Source of the DNA: SpSt-398 sp041752235
GTDB lineage: Bacteria; Bacteroidota; Bacteroidia; Chitinophagales; Chitinophagaceae
Length of the DNA stretch: 64,000 nucleotides
Reading direction: 5' to 3'
Assembly: GCA_041752235.1 (NCBI GenBank)
Contig: JBGSHM010000023.1
Location: forward strand, 1 to 64,000
Below the pieces are notes generated by a model. That model did not search any database. It saw nothing but the letters and a program-made list of their open reading frames with translations, and was not told the DNA's origin. This document shows positions 8,560-17,580 of this stretch, in pieces (the first letter of the stretch is position 1; each line of letters opens with the position of its first letter). Both the position numbers and the translations under genes were made by a program.

Positions 8560-8969
8560 GGGAGGATTATTGTCGTTGGAACCTCAGATTTGGGTGATCA
8601 ACAAAGCCAGCCTAAATTTTCAATTATTACAAAGTGTACTTACACCTAGACGGTAAAGCACTTTTTTACTTTCCGATACAGAAATTCCTTTTATTTGAGG
8701 TCCACCTCATTCTACAACCGGGCACCAAAAACGCAACAGAAAAACGCCAAGAAAGAACAAGAAGGGACTAAAAAAGAGCAATATCTGCAATAGTCATAAT
8801 GATGGTATGATAACTTAATAAACCCCTTTTATCAAGACCACTGTTAGGTATTCAGCCTAGCTATTTCAGAAAACATCCCTTTCGAATGAACTAACTACAA
8901 GTCTTGTAAGCAACCACATGTTCATTGTATCTTACAAAGAACGCGTTCTATGGGTAGGAAAAAAGAAAA
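8560..8969. other. 410-bp spacer with no recognised gene
   Basis: This AT-rich stretch separates the oxidoreductase gene from the 3' end of the PfkB gene. I see no open frame with a recognisable product, no tRNA and no clear terminator hairpin. It marks the left boundary of the accessory island, where base composition shifts toward AT. No attachment-site-like repeat with the right boundary was found by eye. Confidence 0.6.
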
Positions 8970-10010
8970 TTACTTCGTTGTAGCATAGAGCTCTGTAAAA
9001 CGAAGATGTGTAGAAATATCAATTCGTGGCTTTGTGATCATTTCATCTTTACGCAAACCCCGTTTGCTAATAAAGTGTTGCACTTCTTCCTGTAACTTTT
9101 GAAACGAATAATGATACATCAGCCCGCGTGCACCGTCATAATAGCAGTTCATAGCGCCCAGTGCGGAGCCGAACAGGAGCGCTTTCCGCATTTTTTTTAT
9201 CCCAGTTTTGAAAAAGGTTTCTCTTCCTTGAGTGCACAATACATGGAGTATGCCAGAGGTGCACCAGTCGCCTGCACCAGCACCATCAGTAATTTCCTCC
9301 AGTTCAAAACCTTGAACGCTATGCCAGTGATTCGGATCTGAATGATTCGTACTCCTGAATAAAAGTCCTTCATTACCCCTCGTTTCAATTTCAAGAAAGC
9401 AGCGCGGCGATTTGAAATGAACTTTATAATCAGGAAGGCGTTCATGAGAATATTTGAGAATATCGGTCACTGCAAGAAATTTTTCAAACAGCACTTTATC
9501 CTTCATAGAAGATGGTTCAAAACAAATAACCGTGCCCATTTCTCTTAATTTCTGCGCCAGTTCTAGAGTACCAGGATTGGGTCTGTCAAAATAAAAAACC
9601 TGTGGACAAATGCCACTCTGCAATACATCGGCAGCCACTTGTTTGGTGATGGGCTTGAATTGGGGAAGCCATGAGCCGGTTTCCGGGTCTTTGAACTCAA
9701 AGCGATGGATGGGTTTTCCCTGTTTATCCCGCTTAATCCGGTGAATAATGATGGGAGTACTGCCTTCTACGCTCAGCAATAAGTGGTCTGTATGAATATG
9801 CCAGCGTTCCATGTCCCGCACTAACTCGGTTCCGGCCCGGTTATTTGACAACCGGGCGATCGGGTAGGAATTCCACCCGAGGTATGCCAGAATAGATAGG
9901 ACATTACCACAAGAACCCCCAGCCGACAGCTTTGGAAGTGTCTCTGCACTTCCGTTAAGGATAACATCAAGAGCCACCAGTCCGGCTCCGAAACATACAG
10001 GCTTCTTCAA
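8970..10010 (-). CDS. PfkB-family sugar/nucleoside kinase of the island operon
   Basis: The 346-residue protein has the ribokinase/PfkB fold: N-terminal GGSCGNV at residues 31-37 (equivalent of GGSAANVA) and the C-terminal anion hole and catalytic base DGAGAGD at 242-248, with Asp248 the expected base. PfkB enzymes phosphorylate sugars, sugar phosphates or nucleosides. It is the last gene of the five-gene operon, starting 4 bp after the stop of the 382-residue gene. An ordinary sugar kinase is possible, but the coupling to a PRTase, a SIS-HAD fusion and an ATPase suggests a dedicated small-molecule pathway. The substrate is unknown. Confidence 0.88.
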   Translation of the reverse strand: MKKPVCFGAGLVALDVILNGSAETLPKLSAGGSCGNVLSILAYLGWNSYPIARLSNNRAGTELVRDMERWHIHTDHLLLSVEGSTPIIIHRIKRDKQGKPIHRFEFKDPETGSWLPQFKPITKQVAADVLQSGICPQVFYFDRPNPGTLELAQKLREMGTVICFEPSSMKDKVLFEKFLAVTDILKYSHERLPDYKVHFKSPRCFLEIETRGNEGLLFRSTNHSDPNHWHSVQGFELEEITDGAGAGDWCTSGILHVLCTQGRETFFKTGIKKMRKALLFGSALGAMNCYYDGARGLMYHYSFQKLQEEVQHFISKRGLRKDEMITKPRIDISTHLRFTELYATTK

Positions 10011-10014
10011 TTTA

Positions 10015-11163
10015 TTAAGATTTATAGGATTCTCCAGCGAGCCAAATTAAGAAAAGTTCAGATTTATCGCCCATCTTTTGTGCCGACTCCTCATCCTCAA
10101 TCTCGTACCCAGATGAATCCACATTTAATATGCCAACCTTGATATTGTTCAAAACTTTAAACTCGTAAGCACATAACAGCGCCCCAATAGATAACAGTTT
10201 AGATGAAAAGGTGGAAATAACTATGTCACAGCCATTTAAAGAATGCAAAGTATCGTTATAATCCTTGACCGTTTGCGCGAGTGTGCGATAAACCTCGAAA
10301 GGATTTTGCTCAGGTACATAAATTATGTTCTGCCCCTCTACGTTAAGTTCATCAAATAATAATTTGTGATACTCTGTTAGTAAAGCGTCCGACCTGCGTG
10401 GATCGCGGGATGGAAATGGGAGAACTGGGCAAATTTCATCCGGTTCAATCTTTTCATGAGCTGCTTCTATTTGACCGGCACTCCCCTCGCCAAGTATGGG
10501 AAGCCATATAACTTCCTTTTTATCCGAGGTAAGTTCAGAGCCTCCCCTGAATCCAAAGACATAGCTCAACTCCGAGTCTGGTTCAAATTCTTTAATATGC
10601 GAATCGAGTTCAGCGTTTTCGGAAATAATAATAAAGAAATTCTTTTCATTAGACGGGTAATTCAGGTCAATAATAGCCTGGATCTTTCCGATCAGTGAAA
10701 AATAAATCCCACGTGGAAGAGCGCTGATATCCACGAAAATATCTGTATAAGGCGCCAGTAAAGCTGGGTCATCAAATACATCCGAAGCATTTTTATCACC
10801 CACTCTCTGCTTCTTTTTCCCTGCTGCGGTCCATAAATCTATATGCTTTACTATGATTTTTTCAGCTGGTATAATAGTTTTCAAATCCCCTAGATTAGCG
10901 TCAACCAATGGCTTATACTTTCTGGAGGACGAACTTTTCCCTTCATCATATTGGATGAGAAGACAGTCCATATCAATAGCAGTATCTGAATTCTTCACAG
11001 ACCTGATCCCTAAATTCATCCGGTAATCAAAACCTGATCCCATTACATATAGCACTTTTCGTTCGGTCACTTTAAAATGTTCCGATGTGAAGGTTGTGAC
11101 CTCGCTGTTACGCAAAAGCACGTAAGGATCCCATCTTAATTTATCTTCTATCTTTTTATCCAT
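10015..11163 (-). CDS. Unrecognised Rossmann-like protein of the island operon
   Basis: I do not recognise a named family for this 382-residue soluble protein. The sequence alternates predicted strands and helices. It has a glycine motif VLYVMGSGFDYRM at residues 38-49, a strand-turn DIFVDISALPRGIYF at 141-155, and a later strand DIVISTFSSK. These resemble nucleotide-binding Rossmannoid domains, and the DISALPRG turn reminds me of ligand-sensing folds, but that is impression only. No signal peptide or membrane helix is present. It overlaps the end of the ATPase gene by 16 bp and is followed 4 bp later by the PfkB gene, so it is translated as part of the operon. Confidence 0.75.
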   Translation of the reverse strand: MDKKIEDKLRWDPYVLLRNSEVTTFTSEHFKVTERKVLYVMGSGFDYRMNLGIRSVKNSDTAIDMDCLLIQYDEGKSSSSRKYKPLVDANLGDLKTIIPAEKIIVKHIDLWTAAGKKKQRVGDKNASDVFDDPALLAPYTDIFVDISALPRGIYFSLIGKIQAIIDLNYPSNEKNFFIIISENAELDSHIKEFEPDSELSYVFGFRGGSELTSDKKEVIWLPILGEGSAGQIEAAHEKIEPDEICPVLPFPSRDPRRSDALLTEYHKLLFDELNVEGQNIIYVPEQNPFEVYRTLAQTVKDYNDTLHSLNGCDIVISTFSSKLLSIGALLCAYEFKVLNNIKVGILNVDSSGYEIEDEESAQKMGDKSELFLIWLAGESYKS

Positions 11164-13016
11164 CGTAGCAGTTCGTCCGGTTTTTTTGTTCGCCAGCCAC
11201 CATAGCTCAGAGGAAGGCCAAACTTAACACAAAGCCAACGGTTAAGGTAATAAATATTCTTCTTTTGTCCCTTCTTTCCCTGCATAACCTCTCTCACGTG
11301 CAATAGATTAAATGCGAGACAGGTGTTTAACACAGTTTGAAGATCAATAAATATATCATTAGACAACCACTCCTCTTCTTTAATCAACCTGATCGTACGG
11401 GTCGCATCTATATGAAAACCGTTCACACCCGGCGCATAAGGAGCAGTCGACCGAAAAGTTTCGCTGGAGCAATATGCACAGAAATTTTCAAGGAAGCGTA
11501 TTACCAACCCACTTTCCGGTATCATTTTATCCAGATCCTTCCAGCGTTGATTTGCGATCTTTCTGATCTCCTTATCCTGAACATACGCTGAAATGGCAAC
11601 ACTTGTTTGATTCAAATTCAGTGAAAGCATTCTTTCGTAAAGCGGTGCCGCGAATCCGAGAAATTGCTCGACATTATTGGTGGATATCTTCGACAACGTT
11701 GCCATACTAAAATAATAAGGCAAATTAAATTGCCGACTCAAAAAAAGACGGGCTGCCTGTACTACCTTTTCATCAATTTTTTCGATAAGTTCTTGCACAC
11801 TCAGTGTGTACTCCAAGGCAAGCTCGCTTCGTGCAAGATTGCGATGAATAATGATCTCTATTTGTTTTGCGAGTTCACAATATTCCTGCTCGGTGCCATC
11901 AAACTGCTCAAGGTATTGCTTCCATTCATTAAAGCGAATGGTCTCTTGAGAAAGCTTACTTATTGTGGCAAACAACACGATCTTGGCTTCTTTGTAAGCG
12001 TCCGCTAACTCAAGTTCGTTTTGCTGTGCATCCAAAGCGAATTCGACATCTTCGCGGGACTCAGCGGCTCGCTTGTTGGCAATACTTGTCAGCAATTTTT
12101 CAAACTTACTTTCTCTTTCTTTCCAGTAGTCCTCCAGATTCAATTCTTCATAATCTCGTCCACGGTTGGTCTTAAGATTATTTAATGCCTCCAAACGTTC
12201 AGACAACCAAATGGATGTACTACTTCGCTTTTCCATAAGGTGAGATATGAGCCCATCCCTTTGCTTGGAAGATAATTTATGTACATCGTCCAACATGAAA
12301 AGCACTCGATCAAAAAGACATTTTCCATCTACTAACATGTATTCGGGTCGAATCACTTCGAGAGAAAATAGCTCACTATGCCCCTCGATAGAAGCTGGGC
12401 TAATGGGTAAGAAACTATCAAGCAACTCATAAATTGTCTTTTCTATATCTGCAGCCCACTCATATAGGGTTCGGCCATCACAGGGCACTGTTATTTTCTT
12501 AAAGTATAGTTTCTCGTCTTTATAGTTAAACTCGATTTTATGTAAGTCTTCAGGAAACTTCAGTCTTGCCAGTGAAAGAACTGCACGTAGGCTTGCGGTT
12601 ATGATCCTACTATTTAGCAAAGAGTAGAATAATCTATCTCTCACTCCTGGTTGAAGACCTGAAAAGCTCTCGAGCAGTTCATAATTCCGGGTAAACGTCA
12701 GGTTTACCCCCAACACATTAATCCTGTCGTCCGACACCGCATTTAGTTTTTTTAGCCTTTTAAAAAGCTCCTTGAATTCATCGCCGGATTTTCGATTCAA
12801 CAACGTTAGTAAGGAAGCTGGCTCAAAAAGGCGTAATAGCGAGCTTTTTCCCGCGCCTGGTGAACTACGGATAAACAAAAAAGTATTCCACAATTCCTCT
12901 GCATCCATATTATCAATAAAATAATCTAGAACTAACGGACTATATAAGCGCAGAAACCCCGCATCGGACTCGATCCGTTCAGAAGCTCTTAACAAAAATG
13001 GATTTCTAATCTTCAT
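11148..13016 (-). CDS. ORC/STAND-like P-loop ATPase of the island operon
   Basis: The 622-residue protein carries a Walker A motif SSPGAGKSS at residues 51-59 and a Walker B motif FMLDDVHKL at 240-248. A sensor-like strand STSIWLSER follows at 266-274. Residues 285-400 are charged and helical. The C-terminal 100 residues look like a winged-helix region ending in YYLNRWLCVKFGLPLSYGGW-type words. The closest class I can name is ORC/CDC6-like or STAND ATPases of predicted conflict systems. It overlaps the PRTase gene by 11 bp and the next gene by 16 bp. A role as the NTP-dependent switch or sensor of the system is inference. Confidence 0.8.
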   Translation of the reverse strand: MKIRNPFLLRASERIESDAGFLRLYSPLVLDYFIDNMDAEELWNTFLFIRSSPGAGKSSLLRLFEPASLLTLLNRKSGDEFKELFKRLKKLNAVSDDRINVLGVNLTFTRNYELLESFSGLQPGVRDRLFYSLLNSRIITASLRAVLSLARLKFPEDLHKIEFNYKDEKLYFKKITVPCDGRTLYEWAADIEKTIYELLDSFLPISPASIEGHSELFSLEVIRPEYMLVDGKCLFDRVLFMLDDVHKLSSKQRDGLISHLMEKRSSTSIWLSERLEALNNLKTNRGRDYEELNLEDYWKERESKFEKLLTSIANKRAAESREDVEFALDAQQNELELADAYKEAKIVLFATISKLSQETIRFNEWKQYLEQFDGTEQEYCELAKQIEIIIHRNLARSELALEYTLSVQELIEKIDEKVVQAARLFLSRQFNLPYYFSMATLSKISTNNVEQFLGFAAPLYERMLSLNLNQTSVAISAYVQDKEIRKIANQRWKDLDKMIPESGLVIRFLENFCAYCSSETFRSTAPYAPGVNGFHIDATRTIRLIKEEEWLSNDIFIDLQTVLNTCLAFNLLHVREVMQGKKGQKKNIYYLNRWLCVKFGLPLSYGGWRTKKPDELLRWIKR

Positions 13017-14094
13017 ATTTATCTTCTCTGTGCCTTGATATTCTTGGAAAAAGTCCTTTATATTTTTTATCTGCCGGCATCCAAAGAATGGCGACCGAAT
13101 TATTCGGGGTATTGTGATTTAACACAATCGGCAAACAACATTCATTAAAACCCAGGAAGGGCAGATCGTGCTTGCCTTTTTCATAATGCTCATCTACAAC
13201 ACTTCCGTCGAAATATTTTACCATGAAAGACATTAACTCCTGATCGGAGGTTATCTTTTGTTTGCTTGTATCATTGATCTCAAGAAGGCAATCAACAGTA
13301 CAATTGAAATTTAGACCTTTACTTTTTTTCCATCCCTCAATTCCCCGCCGGATATTATGAAGCGCATCTGTTGTAGCAATATAAAACAGGATATGTATTT
13401 CGAGACTTTCATGATCTACCGCGCCATAAAAGGTTTCGCCATCCTTAAATATGGAAGTGAATATTTTTCCGAGCTTACCCCCTCCGTCCGGCCGACAATA
13501 AGTCATCCCACTTGCCGTAAAATCGTCAATTAAGAAAACTGTCTTGAATTTGGAATCCGGAATATCCTTTTCCAGATTTTGAAGCATATCCTTAACCTTT
13601 TCAGGGCCTATAGAATACGTGGCAATCACCTGTTCGTTGTTGAGATAGGCGCCTCTTCTAAACTGATCAATACGGGAACCATCGCTTAACCCGATAAAAA
13701 GTGATTTGCGACGGTTCTGAGCATACAACTTATCATTTTTGATCTTTGAAACGAGATAGGGTGAAAGGGACAGCTCAACCGCAGTTTTTTTGATCAGTAG
13801 CGGGTTTATTTTTTCCGAAAAAAGGATATCCACGAGATGAGCCATTTGCTCACTGGAAACGAATATCAGGTGGTCACGTACCAGGCGATACCCAACCTTC
13901 CTTTCATCGAGCGTTTCAAACTGCTGAAGCCATTTTATAAGACTCTCCAAAAACCGTGTTCCAGGTGCAAATTGCTGGTATTCATTCCATTTTAGGTTTG
14001 CCATAGCCTGCATCAATGGACGCTCCTGATCTATTTCCTCAGGCGTCCACTCCATAATTTTGGCTAACAATTTTTCAGCAAGCGAGGTTCTCAT
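13006..14094 (-). CDS. Phosphoribosyltransferase-like protein of the island operon
   Basis: This 362-residue protein contains a type I PRTase PRPP-binding loop, LIDDFTASGMT at residues 188-198, preceded by hydrophobic strand TVF. N-terminal to it lies GLSDGSRID at 135-143, probably at the substrate side. Type I PRTases transfer ribose-5-phosphate between PRPP and a base or other nucleophile. The protein is far longer than housekeeping purine or pyrimidine PRTases; residues 1-130 are helical and the C-terminal 150 residues are additional. It overlaps the SIS-HAD stop by 4 bp (ATGA). The acceptor is unknown. I recall conflict-system PRTases with this layout but cannot verify membership. Confidence 0.85.
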   Translation of the reverse strand: MRTSLAEKLLAKIMEWTPEEIDQERPLMQAMANLKWNEYQQFAPGTRFLESLIKWLQQFETLDERKVGYRLVRDHLIFVSSEQMAHLVDILFSEKINPLLIKKTAVELSLSPYLVSKIKNDKLYAQNRRKSLFIGLSDGSRIDQFRRGAYLNNEQVIATYSIGPEKVKDMLQNLEKDIPDSKFKTVFLIDDFTASGMTYCRPDGGGKLGKIFTSIFKDGETFYGAVDHESLEIHILFYIATTDALHNIRRGIEGWKKSKGLNFNCTVDCLLEINDTSKQKITSDQELMSFMVKYFDGSVVDEHYEKGKHDLPFLGFNECCLPIVLNHNTPNNSVAILWMPADKKYKGLFPRISRHREDKYED

Positions 14095-15971
14095 AATTTA
14101 GAAACTGTAAAATAACTGGGAAACATTTTCATCTTCCCAAACAAACACGCCACCGCTTTTTCATCTCTCATACCCGGCGGGCAGAGGTTCCAGCCCCTGT
14201 CCGGTATGGAAGATACTTCACCGACACTAAGTGAATATTCATTGGCCAGTAGCGCATAGTCATTCCCTGGCCATTGTCCTTTGTCACCTATACAAAGACA
14301 GTCTTCCGATACCCTCAGTTCCCGGCACAGTTTCCGGCAGTGCTCGAGAACATTGTTTTTGGAGGCCAGTTTTCTTGGGATTACATCAAGCGAATGACTG
14401 GATTCTACTACAGTCAAATCATCCTTATCCAGTAACATGATTTCATTGAGAAGAACCTCCCTCGTTCGTGTCCACTCTAGCGAGCTATCAGCTTTAAAGG
14501 TCAGTTGATTGGGGCTTGGGTCTGCGATGATATCGATTTTAGCAAGGTGATCCTGGACAATGACGAGTGAAGGATGCATCGCTTGTGACTTGTCAGGCTT
14601 TGTATTGTCAGTCAATGGAGCAATATCGCTACCGTTGTAGTATCCCACCACGATACGCTTCATGAGATCGGGGTATTCCGCGAATATTTTTTCAAGGTCT
14701 CCCCGCAGCGATTTTCCTCTTCCTGAAATGACACCCAGGACAAATCCATTTTTTAGAAAGTCGATCAACAGTTCTCTTATTTCTTGATCCGGGCCTTTAA
14801 GCCTGTTTGATGGAGCACAGAGGGTTCCGTCATAGTCAAAAATGAGACTACCGAATTTCGCGCTTTCCAGCTTTTTCTTGAACGAAGCGAGATCGGAAAG
14901 CCATTTATCAAATACTTCTTTCTCCAAATCAGCGATACGATTCACCTTCGCCTTTCGAGCGATCGCAAGCTCTTCCATTTTAAGCGGTTGTCCGCTGACC
15001 AAGCGATCATATTTTAGATGATAGATCTTTGACCCATACGGAGGAACGCCGGGCCTTCCCGGATCTATCTTTACTTTTTTTCCTATCTGGTTGATCAGTT
15101 GCATCGATTGGACCAATAGATGAATGGTGCCTTCAAAGCTATTGATAGGGGTGGCGAGGACCACCTTTTGTATACTTGCTGGTAACAAGCCAAGCGTTTT
15201 ATTGCAAAGTTTTTCATCGGCTGGACAGGAAAGGGCGATTACAACCGAGTTTTTCTGCTTATCAAACCAGTTATGACGTCCGTGTGCAAAATGCCGGTAG
15301 TCACATAATAAAGATGGGGCAAGGCCTGCTTCGGAAAATTTGGATTCAAGGTCGACCGCTACTGCGTGGTGGTAAGAACCATATAATATTGTAAAACTTG
15401 TTTGCTTATTGACTTTTTTCAAGACCGCACGGAAATGTGAAACATTGGGCGCAGGTAATTGATGAGTTATGATTCTATCTGCTATCGTCCGGTATAGTAT
15501 GACAAAATAAGCCGCCAGGGAATTGGTTGCAAGAAATCCATCCTTCCCAGCTGGCGGATGAAAACCAAAGGTGTTGCATCCTGAATATTCCGCAGCTAGT
15601 GTAGCCAGCTTAGATTTTTTTCTCATGCATATACTAAGAATGGAAAGGGGTTCACTTTCGATTGCCTTTTTGAAAGCAAACAATATGTCAGTGTTGTTTC
15701 CGCTGGCACTGATAAAAATAAGATTACTTTTCCTGAACGTAGCGTTGGCATAAAACAGTTCCAAGGGTGTTACAGCTTTTGCAAAAATACCTCTCGACGT
15801 AAGGAGATCTGCCGCGTAAACGCAGGTACTGAAGGACCCGCCGGATCCAACAATATATACCGGATGATGGTACTTCCTGATCAATTCCGAGATGTTTTTT
15901 ACGTCCAGCGCACTGGCCCACTCAATGGTACCGGGTATTTTTTTTAATTCGCTTTCGAAAGGTCTGCCCAT
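14091..15971 (-). CDS. Double SIS domain fused to a HAD phosphatase, first gene of the island operon
   Basis: Residues 1-330 form a GlmS-like double sugar isomerase (SIS) module, with phosphosugar loops VGSGGSFS at 41-48 and SASGNNTD at 88-95 and a second half around YGSYHHAVAVDLESKFSEAG and RHFAHG. Residues 372-620 form a HAD phosphatase of the Cof/sucrose-phosphatase type: DYDGT at 379-383 (nucleophile Asp379, acid Asp381), SGRG at 416-419, Lys near 538, and GDKGQWPGND at 562-571. No glutaminase domain precedes the SIS part, so free-standing isomerisation or ligand binding is likely. It opens the operon and overlaps the PRTase start by 4 bp. A 27-bp palindrome lies about 40 bp upstream. Confidence 0.88.
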   Translation of the reverse strand: MGRPFESELKKIPGTIEWASALDVKNISELIRKYHHPVYIVGSGGSFSTCVYAADLLTSRGIFAKAVTPLELFYANATFRKSNLIFISASGNNTDILFAFKKAIESEPLSILSICMRKKSKLATLAAEYSGCNTFGFHPPAGKDGFLATNSLAAYFVILYRTIADRIITHQLPAPNVSHFRAVLKKVNKQTSFTILYGSYHHAVAVDLESKFSEAGLAPSLLCDYRHFAHGRHNWFDKQKNSVVIALSCPADEKLCNKTLGLLPASIQKVVLATPINSFEGTIHLLVQSMQLINQIGKKVKIDPGRPGVPPYGSKIYHLKYDRLVSGQPLKMEELAIARKAKVNRIADLEKEVFDKWLSDLASFKKKLESAKFGSLIFDYDGTLCAPSNRLKGPDQEIRELLIDFLKNGFVLGVISGRGKSLRGDLEKIFAEYPDLMKRIVVGYYNGSDIAPLTDNTKPDKSQAMHPSLVIVQDHLAKIDIIADPSPNQLTFKADSSLEWTRTREVLLNEIMLLDKDDLTVVESSHSLDVIPRKLASKNNVLEHCRKLCRELRVSEDCLCIGDKGQWPGNDYALLANEYSLSVGEVSSIPDRGWNLCPPGMRDEKAVACLFGKMKMFPSYFTVSKL

Positions 15972-16386
15972 AAAATTTATCAGTATAGTTTCAGATTAGT
16001 TATCGATTTGCAATATACTAAATATTTTAGTATATTGTGCAGTGAAGATAAGAAAATCATCGCTCCTGTGACTAGTTTTTCTCCATACCTCAAGCATTTA
16101 CCTCTCCATGCTGATAAACGCCACATATATATTATTTCCTGCCTAGTCCAAGTCATAAATCCTAAAATAGTCACTACCCTATTTATATGGCTTTCAGATA
16201 TTCGCAAAACCATTGGTGTGGCATTATCTATTCAACAATCAAATCCCTAGACTTTGTCGGATGGAAATCGTCAGGTTCCGAAACCTTCATTTCGCTTAGC
16301 CCAAACATCTGAACTATTAAACTGAGTCTAAACTATTTATTAAATTCAACCTGGCAAAATACGATTCAGCCACCAAACTGACAATT
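15972..16386. other. Divergent regulatory spacer of the accessory island
   Basis: This 415-bp AT-rich region separates the SIS-HAD gene from the AbiC-like gene and must hold both promoters. Short frames on either strand have no recognisable product. Its one striking element is the palindrome at 16011-16037, listed separately. I see no regulator gene inside it. Confidence 0.65.
16011..16037. promoter_or_regulatory. 27-bp palindrome upstream of the island operon
   Basis: Two perfect 12-bp arms, CAATATACTAAA and TTTAGTATATTG, flank a 3-nt centre (TAT). It lies about 40 bp before the SIS-HAD start codon, a normal position for an operator. No T-tract or gene end is nearby to suggest a terminator. 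The cognate regulator is not encoded next to it. Confidence 0.6.
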
Positions 16387-17580
16387 ATGACAACCTTCCT
16401 TGTGCTTGTAATTATCATGCTAGTTATAATACTATTGGCATTAATTTATCTCGCACACTCACTTGGAAAGTTGACTGCAGCAAAATCAGCGTCACTTGAT
16501 TCAGAGTCAAAAACCATTGATGAGATCACTATTTTTGATTGGAAAAGCAAGGGACTCATCCTTCTTTCCCTCGCGCTGATTATCATGTCATTTTTCACAC
16601 CCTTCCTTTTAACCAGGACCGGGGTTACCACCACCCCTAACTTTAATTCGACGGGACAAATCGGGGATACTATCGGGGGTCTGATGAATCCCTTCATCGC
16701 GATGGCAGGTGTATTTGTTACAGGACTTGCCTTCTACATTCAATTCAAGGCGAACCAGCTCCAGAGAATGTTATTTCAAAAACAGATCAATCACCAGAAT
16801 GACCAAGTAAAATTGCAACAGTTCGAATCCCAGTTTTATGAAATGCTCAAACTGCACCGTGACAATGTAACTGAAATGAAGATCGAAGGTTATGACTTCA
16901 GAAGGATCCCTACGGGGTTGGAAAAATTTGAAAAAGTTACCGAAGGGAGAAAAGTATTTGTCACCATGAAAGCGGAACTTGAGTTCATATTGACGTGTTT
17001 TGCCGGTGGCAGAAAGCTCAACAAGGAATTGTTCAAAAAAGGCTATAATCTTTTTTTTTCAGGTCTTGATGATTATTCCAAAAACAACCCTGTAGATGTA
17101 ATGTTTACGGGTTTGCTTCAAACAGCTCGCGAACAGCATCAATATCCTGGGTCCCACATTGCAACTAATGAGCAAAGAAAAAGGTTTTCAAATGGCGCAA
17201 ATATGAATTTCAATTATAAACCATTTTCCGGGCACGCATCAAGACTGGGCCATTATTTTCGACACCTATATTTGGCAGTTAAACACGTAGTGCAAAGTAA
17301 AGTGGTGATCGAGTACGATGAGAAAATGAGATACTTAAAGATAATACGTGCACAACTCTCCAATCACGAGCAAATGTTGTTATTTTATAATTGGATTAGT
17401 GATTATGGAGAAAATTGGGAAAATGATACAAATCAATTTTTCACAGAGTACCGTATGATACACAATTTATGGTATGATAACCTAATGAAAGATGAGTTCA
17501 TCATTGAACAAGTTGATGTGTTGAGGAATACGAAGGTATCTCATAAGGACCCAATCTTTGAAATTGATCATACCTACTAG
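16387..17580 (+). CDS. Putative AbiC-type phage abortive infection membrane protein
   Basis: The 397-residue protein has three N-terminal membrane helices (about residues 4-25, 55-75 and 95-120) and then a cytoplasmic domain. Motifs match what I know of the putative abortive infection family PF16872: GDTIGGLMNPF near 98, QFESQFYEMLKLHRDNV near 150, YFRHLY near 295 and IRAQLSNHEQMLLFYN near 320. Members resemble lactococcal AbiC; the killing or blocking mechanism is unknown. It is divergent from the five-gene operon and shares its low-GC look, supporting a defence island. The family assignment is from memory of motifs. Confidence 0.8.
   Translation: MTTFLVLVIIMLVIILLALIYLAHSLGKLTAAKSASLDSESKTIDEITIFDWKSKGLILLSLALIIMSFFTPFLLTRTGVTTTPNFNSTGQIGDTIGGLMNPFIAMAGVFVTGLAFYIQFKANQLQRMLFQKQINHQNDQVKLQQFESQFYEMLKLHRDNVTEMKIEGYDFRRIPTGLEKFEKVTEGRKVFVTMKAELEFILTCFAGGRKLNKELFKKGYNLFFSGLDDYSKNNPVDVMFTGLLQTAREQHQYPGSHIATNEQRKRFSNGANMNFNYKPFSGHASRLGHYFRHLYLAVKHVVQSKVVIEYDEKMRYLKIIRAQLSNHEQMLLFYNWISDYGENWENDTNQFFTEYRMIHNLWYDNLMKDEFIIEQVDVLRNTKVSHKDPIFEIDHTY

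Noticed and set aside
8970..10010. PfkB gene as part of an ordinary ribose or fructose operon
   Set aside because: No sugar transporter, SusCD pair or regulator is near, and its operon partners include an ATPase and a PRTase; kept only as an alternative.
16008..16250. Short frames on both strands in the divergent spacer
   Set aside because: They begin inside the palindrome or lack any coding signal; a regulatory spacer explains the region better.
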